A stretch of 64,000 nucleotides of DNA from Latilactobacillus fuchuensis DSM 14340 = JCM 11249 (GCF_000615805.1 NZ_BAMJ01000002.1:45898-109897); one strand, 5' to 3'; shown: positions 20,401-30,057, counted from the stretch's first letter. Made by a program: numbers and translations. The notes: generated by a model not told the origin, from the letters alone.

Positions 20401-20990
20401 CGGCGATTGAGGATTATCAACGGGTTAAAGAACGGTATGATTTCCTCATGCAACAGGAAAATGATTTGCTAGATGCCAAACGCCAATTGTTGGTGTCGAT
20501 GGCCGAGATGGATACGGAAGTTGAGAAACGTTTTAAAACAACGTTTGAACAGACGGCCGTTGCTTTTGAAGCCATCTTCCCAATGATGTTTGGCGGCGGT
20601 CACGCATCGCTAACGTTAACTGATCCGACCGCGCTTTTAACCAGTGGAATTGATATTATCGCACAGCCGCCTGGTAAAAAATTACAACGGTTGAGTTTAT
20701 TATCCGGTGGTGAACGTGCGCTAACCGCTATTGCGTTACTGTTCTCAATTTTAAAAGTGCGACCAGTGCCGTTTTGTATCCTAGATGAAGTTGAAGCGTC
20801 ATTAGACGATGCTAATGTTGAACGTTTTGGCCGCTTCATGAAACGATATGAAAGTGCCACCCAGTTTATTGTGATTACCCATCGTAAAGGGACGATGACC
20901 CAAGCGAATCGCTTGTACGGCGTTACGATGGCCGAGTCAGGCGTTTCTAAGATCGTGTCGGTTTCACTAGAAGAACATCAAACAGCCTAG
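17434..20990 (+). pseudogene. smc: Chromosome segregation ATPase SMC, frame interrupted near 19398
   Basis: Condensin ATPase that organises and segregates the chromosome with ScpA/ScpB. Frame one (17434-19413) holds the N-terminal ATPase half (Walker A G-P-N-G-S-G-K-S-N), coiled coil and most of the hinge. Frame two (to 20990) holds the end of the hinge, a second coiled coil, signature L-S-G-G-E-R-A-L-T-A and Walker B C-I-L-D-E-V-E-A-S-L-D-D-A-N. Adding one C to AGCCTGGGGG gives D-I-L-S-P-G-G-S-M-T-G-G-H-A, the conserved hinge end, and 1185 residues, normal length. Almost certainly a sequence error. Confidence 0.94.
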
Positions 20991-21002
20991 GAGGCATTCA
21001 AT

Positions 21003-22469
21003 ATGGGATTATTTGACCGCATTAAAAAGGCTTTTACAGGCGAAGAAGAACCTGAAAAGAAAGTCACACCACCGATTACCGAAGAACCAACAGAACCAAC
21101 AGAACCAACAGAACCAACAGAACCAACAGAACCAACAGAACCAACAGAACCAACAGAACCAACAGAACCAACAGAACCAACAGAACCAACAGAACCTTCT
21201 GACCAACCAAGTGAATCAGAACCAGTCGCCACGCCAACCGAAGTAGCACAGCTGACAACAACGGTGACGCCTGATACGGCTGATAGTGAACCGGCAGCCG
21301 AAACGGTGGTCAGCAAAAACGATGATGCTGAAACGCCAACTGAAACTGACGTTGAAACACCAGTAGTATCTGAAGGACCAAAAGGTGAAACCCCAGTAGA
21401 ATCAGAAGAAGCACCAGTTACTGAGGCCGAAGTGGTAACCGATGAAGAGGCCCCCGTGGACGCTGATCAACCAATTCAGGCCGCTGAAACACAGAAATAT
21501 GATCAAGGATTAGCGAAATCACGTCAAACTTTTGGACAACGTTTGAACGCGTTGTTTGCCAATTTCAGAACGGTCGATGAAGCCTTCTTTGACGATGTCG
21601 AAGAAATGCTGATTGAAGCCGATGTTGGTTACGAAACGGCGATGAAGATTGCCGATGAATTGCGTGAAGAAGTTAAATTACGGAATGTTAAGAAGCCAGA
21701 GGCCGTTTCAAAAGCGATTGTTGAGAAATTAGTCGATTTATACGGTCAAGAAGGCCAAGCTGAAGATAATGCGTTGCACTTTGCACCGGCTGGCGAAACG
21801 ACGGTCTTCTTATTTGTCGGGGTTAACGGCGCGGGTAAAACGACGTCAATCGGCAAATTTGCTCATCAACTTGAAAAAGCGGGTAAAAAAGTCTTGTTAG
21901 CAGCCGGTGATACCTTTAGGGCGGGCGCTATCGAACAACTGCAAGAATGGGGCCGCCGAGTGTCGGTACCAGTTGTCGCTAGTCAAGCTGGCAGTGATCC
22001 AGCCTCGGTTGTGTTTGATGCAGTGCATAAAGCCAAGACGGAACATTACGATGTCTTATTAGTCGATACCGCGGGTCGTTTACAAAACAACGTCAACTTG
22101 ATGAACGAATTGGAAAAAATTAAACGGATTATCACCCGCGAAATTCCAAATGCACCCCAAGAAGTGTTACTCGTTTTGGACGCGACAACGGGCCAAAATG
22201 CTTTAGTCCAAGCGAAACAATTCAAAGCGACAACCGATGTGACGGGGATTGTCCTGACTAAATTAGATGGTTCCGCTAAAGGTGGGATTGTTCTAGCCGT
22301 GCGAACTGAATTACACTTACCGGTTAAAATGGTTGGATTAGGGGAACAAATGAATGATTTACAACTATTTGATCCTAACCGATTTGTTTATGGGTTATTT
22401 AAAGACATCATTGTCGGCAGTGAACCGCAAACAACGATTGATACCGATGTTAGCAAAGCCATCAAATAG
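21003..22469 (+). CDS. ftsY: Signal recognition particle receptor FtsY with an expanded acidic N-terminus
   Basis: Membrane receptor GTPase that docks SRP-ribosome complexes at the Sec translocon. The NG domain occupies about residues 170-488 with G-V-N-G-A-G-K-T-T-S, D-T-A-G-R and T-K-L-D-G-S-A-K-G-G. The first 160 residues form an acidic low-complexity A-domain containing twelve identical E-P-T tripeptides encoded by twelve perfect 9-bp repeats. At 488 residues it is longer than typical FtsY, owing to this extension. It follows smc by 12 bases. The partner Ffh is encoded 4 kb downstream. Confidence 0.95.
   Translation: MGLFDRIKKAFTGEEEPEKKVTPPITEEPTEPTEPTEPTEPTEPTEPTEPTEPTEPTEPTEPTEPSDQPSESEPVATPTEVAQLTTTVTPDTADSEPAAETVVSKNDDAETPTETDVETPVVSEGPKGETPVESEEAPVTEAEVVTDEEAPVDADQPIQAAETQKYDQGLAKSRQTFGQRLNALFANFRTVDEAFFDDVEEMLIEADVGYETAMKIADELREEVKLRNVKKPEAVSKAIVEKLVDLYGQEGQAEDNALHFAPAGETTVFLFVGVNGAGKTTSIGKFAHQLEKAGKKVLLAAGDTFRAGAIEQLQEWGRRVSVPVVASQAGSDPASVVFDAVHKAKTEHYDVLLVDTAGRLQNNVNLMNELEKIKRIITREIPNAPQEVLLVLDATTGQNALVQAKQFKATTDVTGIVLTKLDGSAKGGIVLAVRTELHLPVKMVGLGEQMNDLQLFDPNRFVYGLFKDIIVGSEPQTTIDTDVSKAIK
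21084..21191 (+). repeat. Perfect tandem repeat, 12 x 9 bp (GAACCAACA), in ftsY
   Basis: Twelve uninterrupted identical copies of GAACCAACA, followed by a partial thirteenth (GAACC). All three forward and all three reverse frames stay open across it, which creates spurious open frames on both strands. Because the unit is 9 bp, copy-number change would keep ftsY in frame. Confidence 0.97.
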
Positions 22470-22478
22470 ATTGATTGA

Positions 22479-22521
22479 ACAACTAGAAGCACAATTATCC
22501 AAACGGGTAGTTGTGTTTTTT
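22479..22521 (+). terminator. Weak terminator after ftsY
   Basis: ACAACTA / TAGTTGT stem with a 22-base loop, then G and T6. The short stem makes it a modest terminator. Confidence 0.5.
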
Positions 22522-22546
22522 AGCATGATTAGAAAGGAGCAAACTT

Positions 22547-23583
22547 ATGGAAATTGAACAACAGCTAGCCCAAAAGATTGTGGCGCGCTTGCAACGAGAG
22601 ATTCCGTATAACATTAATGTGATGAATAAACAGGGCGTGATTATCGCCAGTGGTGAACCAACGCGGGTTGGCCAGTTGCATGATGGCGCGGTCGAAGCGA
22701 TTCGTCTCCGGCAAAATAATCGAATTCTAACTGATCAACCAATGGCATTTTACAGGGGTTTAATATGCCGATTGTGGTTCAAAACGACGTGATTGGTGTC
22801 GTTGGGATTACCGGTGATCCAGAGCAGTTGGTTTATATCGCACCTTTAGTGAAAGTCACAACGGAATTATTGACGGAACAAGCCTTACGTGCTAAAGAAG
22901 AAGCCCGTGAAAAAAGACGGTTGGAACGGTTTTTATTAACTTGGGTGGGACTCACAACCGAATCTGACCAAACTGCTGACTTGATTAATGAGGCGCATGC
23001 CTTAGGGATTAACCTCAACCAACAATATCAACTGATTCTCATTAACACGACGATTTTAATTCATCAGCCGGTGGATCCTAATAGTTATAAAATTCGTTTA
23101 AACCCGGATGAATTGGTGATTATTACTCGCCAACCAGCGGTGTGTCAAAGTTGGTTAGCGCTGGCGCAAAAGCAACAGTATATTGTCGGGATTAGTACAG
23201 CACAGAGCTTATTGGGAATTGCCTTAGCACAAGCGCGTCAAGTCGTTGATTATAACCGACTAACCCGGTCGACTGATCCGAATTATCGTTTGGAAATTGC
23301 GCATATCCAGCGGTTGTTAGCGGCTAAAGTAGACGTTAGTGATTACCGGCAACGTCTGATTGAAGTTAACCACCAACCAGCGGGCCATGAGCTAATCGCG
23401 ACACTCAAAATGTATATTGAATTGAACGGCAATATGCAACAGACGGCCAATCAATTACACATTCATCGGAACACTTTGCACTATCGGCTAAGTCAGATTA
23501 AAACCAAAATTGGGTTAGACCCTAAGGTTTATCACGAATTAGTGATGTTATACATTGCTTTAATTGATTACCAATTAAATTAA
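22547..23583 (+). pseudogene. CdaR-family transcriptional regulator (sugar diacid/glycerate type), frame interrupted near 22753
   Basis: Likely activator of the glycerate permease/kinase genes that follow. Frame one carries the diacid-recognition domain; frame two (from 22765) begins M-P-I-V-V-Q-N-D-V-I-G-V-V-G-I-T-G, still in that domain, and ends with the PucR-type helix-turn-helix (N-M-Q-Q-T-A-N-Q-L-H-I-H-R-N-T-L-H-Y-R-L). One extra C at TTTTACAGG gives A-F-Y-Q-G-F-N-M-P-I-V-V and 345 residues, normal for CdaR regulators. ATG 22547 follows AAAGGAG. Co-directional with the module it probably controls. Confidence 0.87.
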
Positions 23584-23619
23584 TTGTGCAGTTGCACAAT
23601 TATTATCGGAAAATCGCCA

Positions 23620-23667
23620 GTGTTATATATCAGATGAAACGATTACAATTATTCTGTAATATAACAC
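23620..23667 (+). promoter_or_regulatory. Inverted repeat upstream of the permease gene, candidate operator
   Basis: GTGTTATAT (23620-23628) and its exact complement ATATAACAC (23659-23667) are 30 bases apart and end just before the AGGAGG of the permease gene. A TTACAA and TAATAT between and within them may be promoter elements. A second dyad, AATTGTGCA/TGCACAATT, lies at about 23582-23601. Either could bind the CdaR-like regulator; the assignment is inferred from position. Confidence 0.45.
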
Positions 23668-23681
23668 AGGAGGTTTTTTAG

Positions 23682-24967
23682 ATGACAATTGTTTGGTGGG
23701 CTGCCCTCATTGGTTTAGCAGTCGCGATTATTTTAATTTTATGCCACTTGAATGCTGTTTATTCGCTACTTTTAGGAACAATCACAGGGGCGTTGATTGG
23801 CGGGGCGAGTTTAGCGCAGACTGTCGATATCATCGTCACGGGTTCTCAAAGTGTGATGGGGACCGTCATTCGCGTTCTGGCCGCCGGCGTTTTAGCTGGG
23901 GTCATGATGGAATCGGGTGCGGCCGACACGATTGCGCGCACGATTGTTGATCGCTTAGGGGATCGTTTAGCGATTTTCGCTTTAGCGTTAGCGACGATGA
24001 TTATTACCGGCGTCGGTGTCTTTATCCCAGTGGCCGTTTTAATCGTCGCACCGATTGCCCTTGAAGTTGGGCAACGGATGCACATCTCTAAGCTAGCGTT
24101 GTTAGTCGCCTTATCAGGTGGCGGTAAGGCGGGGAATATCATTTCGCCGAATCCGAATACGATTGCGGCGGCTAAGGGCTTCAATGTTGAACTCAGTCAA
24201 TTAATGATTGCCGACTTCATTCCTGCAGTTTGCGGGTTAATCATGACGATTATCTTAGCAACGTTATTGAAAAATAAAGGTGCACAGGTTCAATCCAGTG
24301 ATGTTGAAGGTCGTCAAAGTGATCAAACACAAGTTGGCCCTTCTTTAAAATCAGCGATTGTCACACCATTATTGGCCGTTATTTTATTATTGATTAATCC
24401 AATCGGGAATATTTTCCATATTGAATTATTACAAAGTTTTCAAGTCGATGCGATGTATATCTTGCCAATCGCCGGCATTATCGGGACGTTGGCGATGGGT
24501 AAAGGTCATCAATTGTTAGCTTACACGAAAGCCGGTATGGCACGGATGACCGACGTCGTTCTAATCTTAATCGGGGCTGGTGCGATTGCCGGGTTGATTG
24601 GGGTGTCGAATTTACCGGCAGAAGTCGTTCGTTTAGTCCAAAGCAGTGGGATTTCTGGCACCTTCTTAGCACCGATTTCTGGGATTTTAATGGCGGCAGC
24701 GACGGCTTCAACCTCGACAGGGGTTATTTTAGCGGCTGGGTCGTTTAGTAAACCAATCTTAGCGTTTGGGATACCAGCGTTGAGCGCAGCGTGATGGTCC
24801 ATACGGGTGCGACAGTCATTGATCATCTACCCCACGGTAATTATTTCCACGTGACGGCCAATGCGATGAAGATGACGTTTAAAGAACGGATGCAAGCCGT
24901 TGTCTGGGAAACTGGTGTCGGTTTAACGATGGCGGTTGTTGCGGTTCTCATGTATGGCATATTGTGA
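23682..24967 (+). pseudogene. GntP-family permease, probably for glycerate or a gluconate-like acid, frame interrupted near 24790
   Basis: Multi-helix proton-coupled carboxylate permease. Frame one (to 24794) covers most membrane helices, including G-G-K-A-G-N-I-I-S-P-N-P-N-T, and ends P-A-L-S-A-A. The remaining 58 codons continue in the -1 frame to a stop at 24965-24967 as V-M-V-H-T-G-A-T-V-I-D-H-L-P-H-G-N, the conserved GntP C-terminal motif. One missing G (GCAGCGTGATGG to GCAGCGGTGATGG) repairs it to 428 residues. Substrate is inferred from the adjacent glycerate kinase. Confidence 0.88.
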
Positions 24968-24977
24968 GGTGGATAGG

Positions 24978-26120
24978 ATGAAAATTGTATTAGCGCCAGA
25001 TTCATTTAAAAATTCAGTGACGGCAATCGAAGCTAGTCACGCAATGCGCACCGGATTTGCGAGTATTTTTCCAGAAGCTGAAATCGTTGAAGTACCGATG
25101 GCTGATGGTGGCGAGGGGACGGTTCAATCCTTAGTCGATGCTACCGATGGTCAGTTTAAAACGGCAACGGTTAAAAATCCACTAGGCGTTGACGTTGAAG
25201 CGCAATATGGCTTGTTGGGCGATCAACAAACGGCCGTCATCGAAATGGCGGCGGCCAGTGGCATTCAATTTATTGATGAAACGACGCAAAATCCGTTAAT
25301 CACGACCACTTACGGGACGGGCCAATTAATCCGAGCGGCGATTGAAGCCGGGGCACGTAAAGTGATTATCGGAATAGGTGGCAGCGCGACTAACGATGGC
25401 GGTGCCGGCATGGCACAGGCCTTGGGTGTTCAGTTATTGGACGCTCAGCGACAACCAATTGGATTTGGTGGCGGGGCGTTGGCGAAATTAGCCGCAATTG
25501 ATTTGACAGATGTGCTCCCCGTTTTGAAAGACGTTGAACTCGTGATTGCTTCTGATGTGACCAATCCATTGACGGGCCCGACAGGGGCGTCAGCCGTGTT
25601 TGGTCCGCAAAAAGGGGCAACACCGGCAATGGTCGCGCAACTTGATCAAAACCTCAGTCATTACGCGCAGATTATTCAGCGCGACATCGGTTTAGACGTC
25701 GCAACAATCGCCGGCGCTGGCGCTGCTGGCGGATTGGGTGCTGGTCTGTTGGCCTTTACAAACGCACAGATGCAAGCCGGGGTTGAGATTGTGGTTGCAC
25801 AAACCCGTTTAGCCCAGATTGCTCAGGATGCCGATTTAGTGGTGACTGGTGAAGGCGGGATTGATTTTCAAACGCAATACGGTAAAACGCCGATGGGAGT
25901 TGCGCGCGCGGTGAAACGGGTTAATCCCAATGCCACTGTGATTGCGATTGCTGGCAATATTGGTCAAGGGACGGAAGTGCTATACGACCTAGGCATTGAC
26001 GCCATCTTTTGTTCAACACCTGGCGTTATGACGTTGGAACAAGCTTTGGCGCGGACGAAAGATAATCTGACGTTAACGAGTATCAACATTGCCCGCTTAA
26101 TCAAACAAAGTCAGTCGTAA
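24978..26120 (+). CDS. Glycerate kinase
   Basis: Phosphorylates D-glycerate (GlxK/GarK-type family) to feed lower glycolysis. The 380-residue protein begins M-K-I-V-L-A-P-D-S-F-K-N-S and has P-M-A-D-G-G-E-G-T, G-I-G-G-S-A-T-N-D-G-G-A-G-M and V-T-G-E-G-G-I-D-F-Q-T, typical of the family. ATG 24978 is chosen because GAGGTGGATAG precedes it; a longer upstream frame overlaps the permease gene. It is the last gene of the regulator-permease-kinase module and has its own terminator. Whether it makes 2- or 3-phosphoglycerate cannot be told from sequence. Confidence 0.93.
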   Translation: MKIVLAPDSFKNSVTAIEASHAMRTGFASIFPEAEIVEVPMADGGEGTVQSLVDATDGQFKTATVKNPLGVDVEAQYGLLGDQQTAVIEMAAASGIQFIDETTQNPLITTTYGTGQLIRAAIEAGARKVIIGIGGSATNDGGAGMAQALGVQLLDAQRQPIGFGGGALAKLAAIDLTDVLPVLKDVELVIASDVTNPLTGPTGASAVFGPQKGATPAMVAQLDQNLSHYAQIIQRDIGLDVATIAGAGAAGGLGAGLLAFTNAQMQAGVEIVVAQTRLAQIAQDADLVVTGEGGIDFQTQYGKTPMGVARAVKRVNPNATVIAIAGNIGQGTEVLYDLGIDAIFCSTPGVMTLEQALARTKDNLTLTSINIARLIKQSQS

Positions 26121-26130
26121 TAAACCAATT

Positions 26131-26175
26131 AAAATGGTGAGTTAGTCGCAACTATCGGACTAATTGACCATTTTT
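26131..26175 (+). terminator. Terminator of the glycerate module
   Basis: Long imperfect stem AAAATGGT..GTTAGTC / GACTAATTGACCATTTT with T5, about 11 bases after the kinase stop. Confidence 0.75.
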
Positions 26176-26202
26176 ATTTGGCCGGAATAATCGCAATAAA
26201 CG

Positions 26203-26231
26203 TTGACTCAGACCAATAAAATCGGTACTCT
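26203..26231 (+). promoter_or_regulatory. Promoter of ylxM-ffh
   Basis: TTGACT, 17-base spacer, TACTCT, 35 bases before the ylxM start. Confidence 0.5.
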
Positions 26232-26265
26232 AATAGATAGGTCAATCTAATCTAGGAGGCGTCAA

Positions 26266-26607
26266 ATGGAACTGGCACAAAATGCACGAATGAATTCACT
26301 GTTTGAATTTTATGGTGCCCTGTTAACGGCGAAACAGCACAGTTACATTTCGCTGTACTATGGGGATGATTTCTCACTAGGTGAAATTGCTGAAGAGTAT
26401 GCGGTGAGCCGTCAGGCCGTCTACGACAATATTCGTCGGACTGAAAAAATATTAGAAGGTTATGAAGCGAAGTTGCATTTATTCCAGAATTACGAACAAC
26501 AAAATGCGAGTGCTGATCAGCTTAAAAAATATATTCAAGCCAATTATCCAGAAGACCAACAATTAGCGCGGTTATTAGCGGATTTGTTGGCGTTAACAGA
26601 ACAATAA
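26266..26607 (+). CDS. ylxM: YlxM-family SRP-associated helix-turn-helix protein
   Basis: A 113-residue protein with [17 protein letters not shown], then [23 protein letters not shown], the sigma-like HTH of the UPF0122/YlxM family. YlxM proteins associate with Ffh and modulate SRP GTPase activity in some streptococci. ATG 26266 follows TAGGAGG. It lies 24 bases upstream of ffh, its usual partner. Confidence 0.93.
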   Translation: MELAQNARMNSLFEFYGALLTAKQHSYISLYYGDDFSLGEIAEEYAVSRQAVYDNIRRTEKILEGYEAKLHLFQNYEQQNASADQLKKYIQANYPEDQQLARLLADLLALTEQ

Positions 26608-26631
26608 AAACAATTAAAGGAATGATGATCA

Positions 26632-28068
26632 GTGGCATTTGAAGGTTTAACAGAACGATTACAAGGGGCATTAAGTAAATTACGACGTAAAGGGAAAGTG
26701 ACTGAGGCCGACGTCAATCAAGCCATGCGTGAGATTCGTCTCGCGTTATTGGAAGCCGATGTTAACTTTAGAGTCGTTAAAGATTTTATTAAAGTCGTTA
26801 AGGAACGGGCAATTGGGGCAGAAGTCCTCGATAGCTTGTCACCCGCACAACAAATCGTCAAAATCGTCGATGAAGAATTAACGAAGATGATGGGTGAAAC
26901 CGCCGTACCGTTGAACAAATCACCACACGTCCCAACCATTATCATGATGGTCGGTCTCCAAGGGGCCGGGAAAACCACGACGGCTGGGAAACTAGCCAAC
27001 TATTTAGTCCAAAATGAAAAAGCCCGACCATTGATGATTGCGGCCGATATCTACCGACCTGCAGCCATTGACCAATTAAAGACGGTCGGGTCACAAATTA
27101 ATGTCCCCGTTTTTGACATGGGGACCGATGTCAGTCCAGTTGAAATCGTTCGTCAAGGGTTAGCACAGGCCAACTTACAAAAGAACGATTACGTCTTAAT
27201 TGATACTGCCGGTCGACTCCAAATTGATGAAACCTTGATGCAAGAATTAGCGGACATTAGCGCATTAGCGCATCCGAATGAAATCTTGTTGACGGTCGAT
27301 GCGATGACCGGTCAAGCTGCCGTTGATGTGGCCGAAGGGTTTAACGACCGTTTAGAGGTTACCGGGGTTGTTTTAACCAAGTTAGATGGCGATACGCGTG
27401 GTGGGGCTGCCCTTTCAATTCGCGCCGTCACGGGCAAACCGATTAAGTTCACTGGTCAAGGTGAAAAACTAACGCAATTAGATATCTTCTATCCTGATCG
27501 GATGAGTAGCCGAATCCTGGGCATGGGTGATATGTTGAGCTTGATTGAAAAAGCCCAACAGGATTACGACGAACAAAAAGCCGTCGATATGGCGGAAAAG
27601 ATTAAAGAAAATAGTTTTGATTTTAACGATTTCCTCGATCAAATGGATCAATTGCAAAACATGGGCCCGTTGGAAGACATCATGAAGATGATTCCGGGAA
27701 TGGCTAATAATCCCCAATTGAAGAACGTTAAGATGGATCCGAAAGACATGACGCACATGAAGGCGATTGTCCAATCAATGACGCCTAAAGAACGTGAAGA
27801 TCCGGATCTATTGAACCCGAGTCGCCGTCGTCGTTTAGCCGCTGGTGCTGGTCGGCCAATCCAAGAAGTCAATCGGATGATTAAACAGTTTAATCAATCT
27901 AAAAAGATGATGAACCAAATGTCGAAAGGTAATTTTAACGGCATGGAAGGTTTAATGGGCAATGGCGTTCAAGGGCGCATGGGTAAGATGGCGATGAACT
28001 CAATGGTTCGTAAGAATAAGAAGAATAAGAAGAAACGCCTTAAAAATGCGCGCCGGTTTAAATCATAA
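26632..28068 (+). CDS. ffh: Signal recognition particle GTPase Ffh
   Basis: Protein core of SRP, binding signal sequences and 4.5S RNA. The 478-residue protein has an N-domain, G-domain motifs G-L-Q-G-A-G-K-T-T-T, D-T-A-G-R and T-K-L-D-G-D-T-R-G-G, and a methionine-rich M-domain ending in a basic tail (K-N-K-K-N-K-K-K-R). GTG 26632 is the start, with AAGGAATGATG upstream. Together with ftsY and ylxM this window holds the protein side of the SRP pathway; I did not see the SRP RNA gene. Confidence 0.96.
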   Translation: MAFEGLTERLQGALSKLRRKGKVTEADVNQAMREIRLALLEADVNFRVVKDFIKVVKERAIGAEVLDSLSPAQQIVKIVDEELTKMMGETAVPLNKSPHVPTIIMMVGLQGAGKTTTAGKLANYLVQNEKARPLMIAADIYRPAAIDQLKTVGSQINVPVFDMGTDVSPVEIVRQGLAQANLQKNDYVLIDTAGRLQIDETLMQELADISALAHPNEILLTVDAMTGQAAVDVAEGFNDRLEVTGVVLTKLDGDTRGGAALSIRAVTGKPIKFTGQGEKLTQLDIFYPDRMSSRILGMGDMLSLIEKAQQDYDEQKAVDMAEKIKENSFDFNDFLDQMDQLQNMGPLEDIMKMIPGMANNPQLKNVKMDPKDMTHMKAIVQSMTPKEREDPDLLNPSRRRRLAAGAGRPIQEVNRMIKQFNQSKKMMNQMSKGNFNGMEGLMGNGVQGRMGKMAMNSMVRKNKKNKKKRLKNARRFKS

Positions 28069-28109
28069 TCAAGTTAAATTAAAAAAAATCAGCCTGTAAA
28101 GAAAAAACA

Positions 28110-28138
28110 CTTTACACGGCCTGTAATTTTTGGTATAT
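28110..28138 (+). promoter_or_regulatory. Promoter of rpsP, overlapping a hairpin
   Basis: TTTACA, 17-base spacer, TATATT: a good sigma-A promoter 37 bases before rpsP. The -35 lies in the right arm of an imperfect hairpin (28091-28119, GCCTGTAAAG / CTTTACA-C-GGC) that may end the ffh transcript. Confidence 0.65.
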
Positions 28139-28174
28139 TATGTCTTGTTAAAGAATTAATAGGAGGTGGCATTA

Positions 28175-28450
28175 ATGTCAGTTAAAATTCGTATGAAACG
28201 CATGGGTTCTAAGAAACGCCCATTCTACCGTATTGTTGTAGCAGATTCACGTTCACCACGTGATGGCCGCTTTATCCAAGAAGTTGGTTACTACAATCCA
28301 TTAACAGAACCAATTGACTTGAACTTACAAGAAGAAGTCATCATGGACTGGTTACAAAAAGGCGCACAACCTTCTGATACTGTTCGTAATCTTTTATCAA
28401 AACAAGGGATTATGCAAAAATATCACGAAGCGCGTTTCGCTAAGAAATAG
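28175..28450 (+). CDS. rpsP: 30S ribosomal protein S16
   Basis: The 91-residue protein reads [19 protein letters not shown], the S16 signature, with [12 protein letters not shown] following. ATG 28175 is used rather than the in-frame GTG at 28166, which lies in the ribosome-binding site AGGAGGTGG. It starts the rpsP-khpA-rimM-trmD-rplS cluster standard in Firmicutes. Confidence 0.97.
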   Translation: MSVKIRMKRMGSKKRPFYRIVVADSRSPRDGRFIQEVGYYNPLTEPIDLNLQEEVIMDWLQKGAQPSDTVRNLLSKQGIMQKYHEARFAKK

Positions 28451-28459
28451 GGACTCGTT

Positions 28460-28702
28460 ATGACAGATGTGAAAGAACTAATTATTGCAATTGTTCAGCC
28501 ACTTGTCGAACATCCCCAAGACGTCAAATTGACTGAACATGAAACTGAACGTTTTATGGAATTTGACTTAAAGGTGAATCCTGCTGATATCGGTCGCGTC
28601 ATTGGCAAGCAGGGTCGGATTGCGCAATCAATCCGTACCATTGTTTATAGTGTGAAAGCACCATATGCTAAGCGCGTCCGCTTAAATATTGTAGATGCCT
28701 AA
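28460..28702 (+). CDS. khpA: KH-domain RNA-binding protein KhpA
   Basis: Small RNA-binding protein that works with KhpB in cell elongation and division control in related cocci. The 80-residue protein is a single KH domain with the G-x-x-G loop in I-G-R-V-I-G-K-Q-G-R-I-A-Q-S-I-R. It starts 9 bases after rpsP and is followed by a hairpin. KhpB is not in the window. Confidence 0.93.
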   Translation: MTDVKELIIAIVQPLVEHPQDVKLTEHETERFMEFDLKVNPADIGRVIGKQGRIAQSIRTIVYSVKAPYAKRVRLNIVDA

Positions 28703-28747
28703 AAAAACGTTTAGATGAAACAGCAATGTTTTGTTTAGGCGTTTTTT
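28702..28747 (+). terminator. Terminator-like hairpin between khpA and rimM
   Basis: AAAAAACGTTTA pairs with TAGGCGTTTTTT (two G-T pairs) around an inner AAACA/TGTTT stem, ending in T6. It may attenuate transcription into rimM. Confidence 0.65.
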
Positions 28748-28768
28748 GTTGAATAAGGAGAAAATTGC

Positions 28769-29290
28769 ATGCCAGAAAAATATTATCAAGTCGGTAAAAT
28801 CGTCAATACACACGGCATTCGGGGTGAAGTCCGGGTAATCGCCACCACCGATTTTGCGGAAGACCGTTTTAAAAAGGGAACACGACTCACCGTTGAAATG
28901 CCTAACGGTTTAACTGACGTGACCGTTTCAGCGATGCGTCAACACAAACAATTCTATCTATTGCAATTTGAGGGGTATCCGAACATCAATGATGTGGAAC
29001 CCTTCAAAGGCCATAATTTAAAAATTGCGGCGAATCAACGGGATAATGAATTGGACGATGGTGAATATTATTACGATGATATCATCGGCATTGAAGTTGT
29101 TGAAGAAGCTGATGGGACTAGTTATGGGACCGTCAACGAAATTATTAATCCCGGGCCCAACGATGTCTGGGTTATTAAAAAACGGGGTCATCAGGATTTA
29201 TTATTACCGTTCTTAAAAACAGTCATTAAACGGATTGATTTAGAAGCGGGTAAAGCCTATGTTGAAGTACCAGAAGGACTGATTGAATGA
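28769..29290 (+). CDS. rimM: 16S rRNA processing protein RimM
   Basis: Assembly factor that binds S19 and matures the 30S head. The 173-residue protein has the N-terminal barrel motif [16 protein letters not shown] and the C-terminal PRC-barrel segment Y-Y-Y-D-D-I-I-G and [11 protein letters not shown] 28769 follows AAGGAG. Its stop overlaps the trmD start by 4 bases (ATGA), so the two are coupled. Confidence 0.95.
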   Translation: MPEKYYQVGKIVNTHGIRGEVRVIATTDFAEDRFKKGTRLTVEMPNGLTDVTVSAMRQHKQFYLLQFEGYPNINDVEPFKGHNLKIAANQRDNELDDGEYYYDDIIGIEVVEEADGTSYGTVNEIINPGPNDVWVIKKRGHQDLLLPFLKTVIKRIDLEAGKAYVEVPEGLIE

Positions 29291-30030
29291 AAATAGATGT
29301 CTTAAGTTTATTTCCAGACATGGTTCAAAATGGGTTATCACAATCCATTATTGGTAAAGCAATCGACCGGGAATTGGTTAATCTAGAAGTCACAGACTTC
29401 CGTGATTTTTCAGTTAATAAACACCATTCAGTTGATGATGCCCCCTATGGTGGTGGTGCGGGGATGTTGTTGCGCCCCCAACCCATTTTTGAAGCGATGG
29501 ATCAAGTTAATGCGAAGAATCCGGGCCATAAACGCGTGATTCTTTTAGATCCAGCGGGGGTCACCTTTAATCAAAGCGTGGCTGAAGAATTTGCGCAAGA
29601 AGACCATCTAGTGTTTATCTGTGGTCATTACGAAGGTTATGACGAACGAATCCGCACTCTGGTCACCGATGAAGTTTCCTTAGGTGATTTCGTCTTAACG
29701 GGTGGCGAATTAGGCGCGATGGTCATGATTGACGCGATTGCACGGCTAATTCCCGGTGTGTTGGGTAACCAACAATCCGCGATTACGGATTCATTTTCAA
29801 CCGGTTTATTGGAACACCCGCAATATACGCGACCACCAGAATACCGTGGGTTAACGGTCCCAGAAGTATTGATGAACGGTAATCATAAACTAATCAATGA
29901 ATGGCGTGAAAAGATGTCGCTTAAACGCACATTGGAACGGCGCCCCGATTTGTTAAAGAAACTCGATTTAACCAAGGATCAAATCAAATGGATTCGTGAA
30001 TTAAAACAAGAAGCGACTTCAGAAAATTAG
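29287..30030 (+). CDS. trmD: tRNA (guanine-37-N1)-methyltransferase
   Basis: Methylates G37 of tRNAs reading CNN codons, preventing frameshifting. The 247-residue SPOUT protein shows [24 protein letters not shown] and the knot motif D-F-V-L-T-G-G-E-L, plus the C-terminal R-R-P-D-L-L region. It overlaps rimM by 4 bases. Length and motifs are typical. Confidence 0.96.
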   Translation: MKIDVLSLFPDMVQNGLSQSIIGKAIDRELVNLEVTDFRDFSVNKHHSVDDAPYGGGAGMLLRPQPIFEAMDQVNAKNPGHKRVILLDPAGVTFNQSVAEEFAQEDHLVFICGHYEGYDERIRTLVTDEVSLGDFVLTGGELGAMVMIDAIARLIPGVLGNQQSAITDSFSTGLLEHPQYTRPPEYRGLTVPEVLMNGNHKLINEWREKMSLKRTLERRPDLLKKLDLTKDQIKWIRELKQEATSEN

Positions 30031-30057
30031 TCTTTTAATTGGTGGCTAATTATGGTA

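Noticed and set aside
21084..21191. CRISPR-like array
   Set aside because: The unit is 9 bp with no spacers and lies inside a coding sequence; no cas genes are present.
21009..21316. Several long open frames on both strands across the ftsY repeat, giving Gly-Ser-Val, Cys-Trp-Phe or Gln-Asn runs
   Set aside because: They are by-products of a 9-bp repeat with no stop in any frame; ftsY is the only frame with a ribosome-binding site and a conserved domain.
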